22,874 bases of DNA. Origin: Amoebidium appalachense. Lineage: Eukaryota > Ichthyosporea. Position 1 is the first letter of the stretch; each line of letters opens with the position of its first letter. The stretch is taken from positions 1 to 22,874 of the forward strand of contig CAVNZM010000061.1 in the NCBI GenBank assembly GCA_963693365.1, given 5' to 3'. Below, piece after piece: positions 19,112-22,874 of this stretch. The notes beneath the pieces were generated by a model. The model had not been told where the DNA came from, made no database searches, and was given only the letters and a program-made list of their open reading frames with translations. The position numbers and the translations under genes are program-made.

Positions 19112-19850
19112 TGGCAGCTGATTGTTCATGGACGACATTGAGTTACTACGGCGTGATGGTTGGCTTACAGGCTGGGCCCGAAGCTTTCATAAACAAATGC
19201 TGCACTGCACCCTGGCTGCTCATGGATCCCCCCCCCCCCCCCCCCCCCCCCAAACCCCCCCTTTGGTATTACGGTGCACAAGCTATTTTTAATCGTTTCA
19301 CACATATTATAGTGACACCCTTCAAGGCTTTACTTCGCGATCGAACCGATTATTATTATTCAACTTTTCCCAGCCCTCCGACTGGCAGCCTTCGAAGTCA
19401 ACGTAGCGTGGCAGGTGGGGTCACCGGGTGCTTTCTCTGCTCTTCCACACAGGAGACATGAACCCATCCCCGATGTGATCTCGCCCCCTGATACCCCTGA
19501 TTCATGCATATGTATGACTGTTGAAGTAATGATTAAGGTATTGCTAAGCAGCTTGCAGCATATCAAAAGGTTCCCGGCACTTGCCCTGGCATGTGCTTCA
19601 GAAACGTCCCTTATGTAACCCAGCTACACAAATATTTGTGACACATAAAAAGCATACCTGAGGCGACAGACAGAGTAAAATATTCCCGTTACATATCGGC
19701 GGCTGCTCAGCACTTTTCGTTATTATCATATGAAAGTAGTATAAGCCGTGTAGTCGTGTGTCAAAGTGTGCAAGTGTTACAGTAGTGCAAGCAGGCAGGC
19801 GCCTCTAACGGTTGGATTTTGCGACTTCTGTGGGTGTTGCACCAGGTGTG
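19112..19850. other. Intergenic, no convincing gene
   Basis: Mixed sequence with a near-pure C tract at 19228-19258 and AT-rich DNA after it. Short frames exist on both strands around 19360-19618 but show no recognisable domain. CTTCCACACAG|GAG near 19453 looks like a splice acceptor, yet no matching exon pair can be supported. Confidence 0.45.
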
Positions 19851-19882
19851 TGTGTGCGTGTGTACGTGCACGTGCGCGCGCG

Positions 19883-19951
<69 letters not shown>

Positions 19952-19956
19952 CTATG
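19850..19956. repeat. (GT)n tract after CACCAG
   Basis: CACCAG|GTGTGTGTG begins a GT tract with a pure block at about 19885-19945 and CGCGCGCG beside it. The junction resembles the HIS7 donors that run directly into GT repeats, so an untranslated exon could end here, but nothing else supports it. Confidence 0.75.
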
Positions 19957-20351
19957 CATATGGTGCGTGTGTGTGTGTACGGGGGCTGTGTGTGAGTGTG
20001 TGCGGGAACCGCAGCTCGCATGGTTGTATTTGTGTGCACAACTTTGACACTGTGTGTGTTCTGATGTGTGTCCTTGCAAGGGTGTGCTGTGCTTGTTTGT
20101 GCACTGAGGTGTGCACGTGCGCATGCGTCAGGGCAATGTGGCACACAGCTATCAATCACATCTTTCAAACTCGCAATTTCCCGTTGTTTCCCTCATTCAA
20201 CATCACATCTAAGTCATATCTTCCAAGCGTTCTCGTCGTTTCACCTCAGCGCTGCATTCTTTGATGGAGTATCGGTGCGTCTAGCAGCATTTCACGGCAG
20301 AGCAGACGAGGTGGCAAGGGGGCTTCCCTACCACCTACTGAGGCGGTGTCT

Positions 20352-20353
<2 letters not shown>

Positions 20354-20394
<41 letters not shown>
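20354..20394. repeat. 41-base T run (A41 on the minus strand)
   Basis: A pure T run, directly preceded on the minus strand by a short basic frame ending ...YSGVPFK and TAA. It could be slippage or the poly(A) tail of a retroposed sequence. Confidence 0.9.
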
Positions 20395-20398
<4 letters not shown>

Positions 20399-20507
20399 AA
20401 AAGGGACGCCTGAGTAGATGTTAAAACGTCGCACGTGCGGCAACACGTCAGTACGTGTTAGATAGTTACGTGTCCTCCACTTCTTTGTTCTTGACCATTT
20501 TTTCGGC

Positions 20508-20640
20508 ATGAAAGGGTTTCTGTTACTTCTTGCTGTCCTTCTTAGCGTGCTTGCTTGTCTTTTTTTCAACATGGGTGTCACTGACGCTTTCGATTTCTTT
20601 GAAATCACACGTGTACGTGGACACAAGCACGAATGCATAC
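20508..20640 (+). CDS. Possible first exon of a secreted or membrane protein
   Basis: From the ATG at 20508 the frame reads MKGFLLLLAVLLSVLACLFF, a good signal peptide (short basic start, long Leu/Val core), followed by NMGVTDAFDFFEITRVRGHK. The frame then dissolves into His/Thr repeats encoded by CA microsatellites, so any real coding part must end or splice near 20620-20640. CGTGTACGTGG there could supply a donor (GTACGT or GTACGTGG). No downstream exon was found. A chance hydrophobic frame is a serious alternative. Confidence 0.25.
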
Positions 20641-20689
20641 ACCCACACCCATACTCACACTCACACCCACAGCTCATGCTCACACTCAA

Positions 20690-20742
<53 letters not shown>

Positions 20743-20900
20743 GCGCGCGCGCGCGCACAGGCACACACACTCACACATGCACACTGCACACACACACACA
20801 CACACAGGCGCGCACACACAGGCACGCACACACACACACGCGCACACCTACACAACACACACAGCACATGCACACACAAGCGCACACACGCACACACACT
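20640..20900. repeat. (CA)n and (CG)n microsatellites
   Basis: A CA tract at about 20693-20727 passes directly into a 30-base alternating CG tract (20728-20757), then further CA-rich repeats. The CG block is a strong candidate for left-handed (Z) DNA. Confidence 0.9.
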
Positions 20901-20924
20901 GTTATCCCTGATCATGATGCCCCC

Positions 20925-21105
20925 TCCCCCCCTCCCTCTTCCCCCCCGCGCACCCCCCCCCTCCCCCCCCCCCCCCCCCCCCCCCCCCACCCCACCCACC
21001 CACCTACAAAGACGAAAACGTTTATCTGTGTTCCAGACCGTGTGCGCTCTACTCCTCTCCCCTCTCCCGCACACATTGAGCCCCCCCCCCCCCCCCCCCC
21101 CTGTG
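20925..21105. repeat. C-rich tracts
   Basis: Near-pure C runs at about 20950-20990 and 21080-21101, separated by unique sequence. Gly- or Pro-rich frames here are composition artefacts. Confidence 0.85.
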
Positions 21106-21274
21106 CATGCAGGAACGCACACATATGCATACGTGCGCATACATCATATATATGGCGGTTGAGTCACAACCCATTTGCAAACCACACACGTGTGCACGCA
21201 TGGACGTCGCGCACACACACAACGGCACACACACATAAATGCTCGCGCGCTCACAGCACACATACACACACACT

Positions 21275-21304
21275 CACTCACAAACACGCACACACACACA
21301 CACA

Positions 21305-21341
<37 letters not shown>

Positions 21342-21434
21342 TCTCTCTTCTCTTTCTCTTTCTCTCTCTCTCTTTCTCTTTCCCTCTTTCTCTGATCTGT
21401 CTCTCTCTCTCCCTCTTCCTTCTCTCTCTCTCTA
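21275..21434. repeat. (CA)n then (CT)n microsatellite
   Basis: CACACA to about 21306, then CT repeats with occasional T-rich interruptions to 21434. No gene is seen in it. Confidence 0.93.
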
Positions 21435-21735
21435 GTAGTGGCAAGTGGAAAGAAAAAATAGGTGATACCCCACTTGGTTTTTTTCTTCTCAATTTTGTCT
21501 AAATCTCATCATGATAGGGTATTTTTGGTTTACGTATACACTTGGCTCAGCTTGCATGTACGGGAAACACAAGTTAAGCATGTTAAAAACGATACACTGA
21601 CATATTTCAACCTGTTGACTATCAGTATGCATCATGGGCTTAGTGATTACGACCCCGTCTCAACATTGACATCGTAAAAACCAATAAACTATCTGATCCA
21701 AATCACAATGGAACCCAATATCGTGCCCCCCCCCC

Positions 21736-21791
<56 letters not shown>

Positions 21792-22169
21792 TATGGAACT
21801 TTCATGGTGTTACACGGAACTATTTAAAAAAAAACAAAAAAAAACAAAACTCATATACTCTTTGAACTCGCAAAGAACCAATCCCTAATACTTGTACATG
21901 TATTGCATACACAAATATACTCGCACATATACATACACACATTCACTTTAATCTTTCAGGCTACATTTGCAATATACTGGCATTTATTATGCACATTCGA
22001 TAGAATTCGTTGTGAACCCCCCCCCCCCCCCCCCCCCCCCCCCTCCCCTCCTCCTCGTTCCCCCCATATGCAATGGGGATAATATTGTTTCCCGCTATTA
22101 ATTAAAAAATCACCGTTCTAACTTCCTAAGACCGAACCACTTGTAACACCGACAGTTTCGGTTGTGTGG

Positions 22170-22200
<31 letters not shown>
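21435..22200. other. AT-rich intergenic DNA with poly-C islands
   Basis: No frame of interest on either strand. Poly-C islands lie at 21726-21787 (51 uninterrupted C from 21737), 22018-22043 and 22170-22203. The last two are each preceded by GTTGTG and GAAC. Confidence 0.6.
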
Positions 22201-22203
<3 letters not shown>

Positions 22204-22224
22204 ACCCACCACCACCTTACCAAT

Positions 22225-22874
22225 ATTGTAGGTGTACACTGCCCCCACAACCCCAACTGTGTGCTGAATATCCCGTGCTAGGAAACCAATAACGTGAAAG
22301 TAACACATGCCGCATGATATATTATATATATGGTACAAGGGTGGTTTCAATCCGGGCTACAATGTTGTGTTTTTTTCGTGTGACCCTCGTACTCCAGAGG
22401 CACATTCACCATCCCCCCCATAAACTTTGTGGTAAATGTCTCGTGCTAGAAGCTGTTCTGTGGGTAGTTATTGAAAAAACCAATAATGTCTAGGTAACAC
22501 ATGGACATATACTATGCTACAAGGGGGGTCTATTCGAGCTACAACATTGTGTTTTTTCGTGTGACCCTCGTACTCCAGGGGCACATTCACCATCCCCCCC
22601 ATAAACGTTTTGGTAAATTTCTCGTGCTAGAGGCTGTTCTGTGCGTAGTTATTGAAAAAACCAATAATGTCTAGGTAACACACGGACATATACTATGCTA
22701 CAAGGGGGGTTCTATACGAGCTACAACGTTGTGTTTTTTTCGTGTGACCCTCCGACTCCAGGGGCACATTCACAATCCCCCCCATAAACTTTGTGGTAAA
22801 GTTCTCGTGCTAGAAGCTGTTCTGTGGGTAGTTATTGAAAAAACCAATAATGTCTATAGCTAGGTAACACATGT
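22225..22874. repeat. 181-183-bp satellite, about 3.5 copies, truncated by window edge
   Basis: TGACCCTC(G/C)(T/G)ACTCCAG occurs at 22381, 22562 and 22745. Shared blocks include GGCACATTCAC(C/A)ATCCCCCC, CTCGTGCTAGA(A/G)GCTGTTCT, ACCAATAATGTCTA and GGTAACACA. A diverged, shortened copy starts near 22225 (CCCGTGCTAGGAAACCAATA). Copies are about 90% alike by eye. No frame crosses the unit. Confidence 0.93.

Noticed and set aside
19360-19618. Overlapping 67-68-codon frames on both strands
   Set aside because: No domain, no conserved start context, and mutually exclusive; a possible acceptor at 19453 is not enough to call an exon.
20068-20400. 110-codon frame ending in a poly-Phe tail
   Set aside because: The tail is the T41 run and the start is GT-flank sequence; the middle (HGRADEVARG) has no recognised motif or splice support.

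Overview
This is eukaryotic nuclear DNA, very rich in simple repeats. One gene can be read with high confidence: a complete HIS7 (hisHF) gene on the + strand, 7745-18911, in 13 exons. It encodes the bifunctional imidazole glycerol-phosphate synthase (glutamine amidotransferase plus cyclase) of histidine biosynthesis. The host is therefore a histidine-prototrophic eukaryote such as an alga, protist, fungus or plant, not an animal. All twelve introns are GT...CAG. Most have a CTRAY-like branch site and almost no polypyrimidine tract. The conserved DYGAGNVRS start looks plant/algal, and a phagotrophic green alga or similar protist is my best guess, but the taxon call is weak.

Left part (1 to about 7300). 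This stretch is more AT-rich and its reading frames have no visible introns. It holds an unrecognised minus-strand gene running off the left edge (1-604), a + strand coiled-coil/proline-rich nuclear-type protein whose frame is broken at poly-C tracts (2851-4117), a small minus-strand membrane protein (5743-6015) and a + strand small protein with two Cys/His clusters of the DUF5763 kind (6320-6802). Between them lie tandem repeats (67-bp, ~75-bp, 45-bp, poly-C/GCATGC units, 131-bp) and a duplicated CCAAT-rich module. A mix of small intronless genes with a Cys/His-cluster protein is compatible with an endogenised large DNA virus fragment, but this is only a hypothesis.

HIS7 (about 7240-19110). 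Upstream are a 16-bp inverted repeat, a TATAAA, three CCAAT boxes, two TGAGTCAT (Gcn4/AP-1-type) sites and an E2F-like site. Exons are normal, short and conserved; introns 2, 3, 5-8 and 11 are swollen with repeats. The most unusual feature of the window is that several intron repeat arrays are tandem copies of the exon-intron junction itself: 42 bp in intron 7, 43 bp in intron 8 and 26 bp in intron 10. Each copy carries the last exon bases plus the 5' splice site. Other introns go straight from the donor into GT or CCTG repeats.

Right part (about 19100-22874). I find no convincing gene. It holds (GT)n, T41, (CA)n/(CG)n, (CT)n and poly-C tracts, a short signal-peptide-like frame at 20508, and a 181-183-bp satellite that runs off the right edge.
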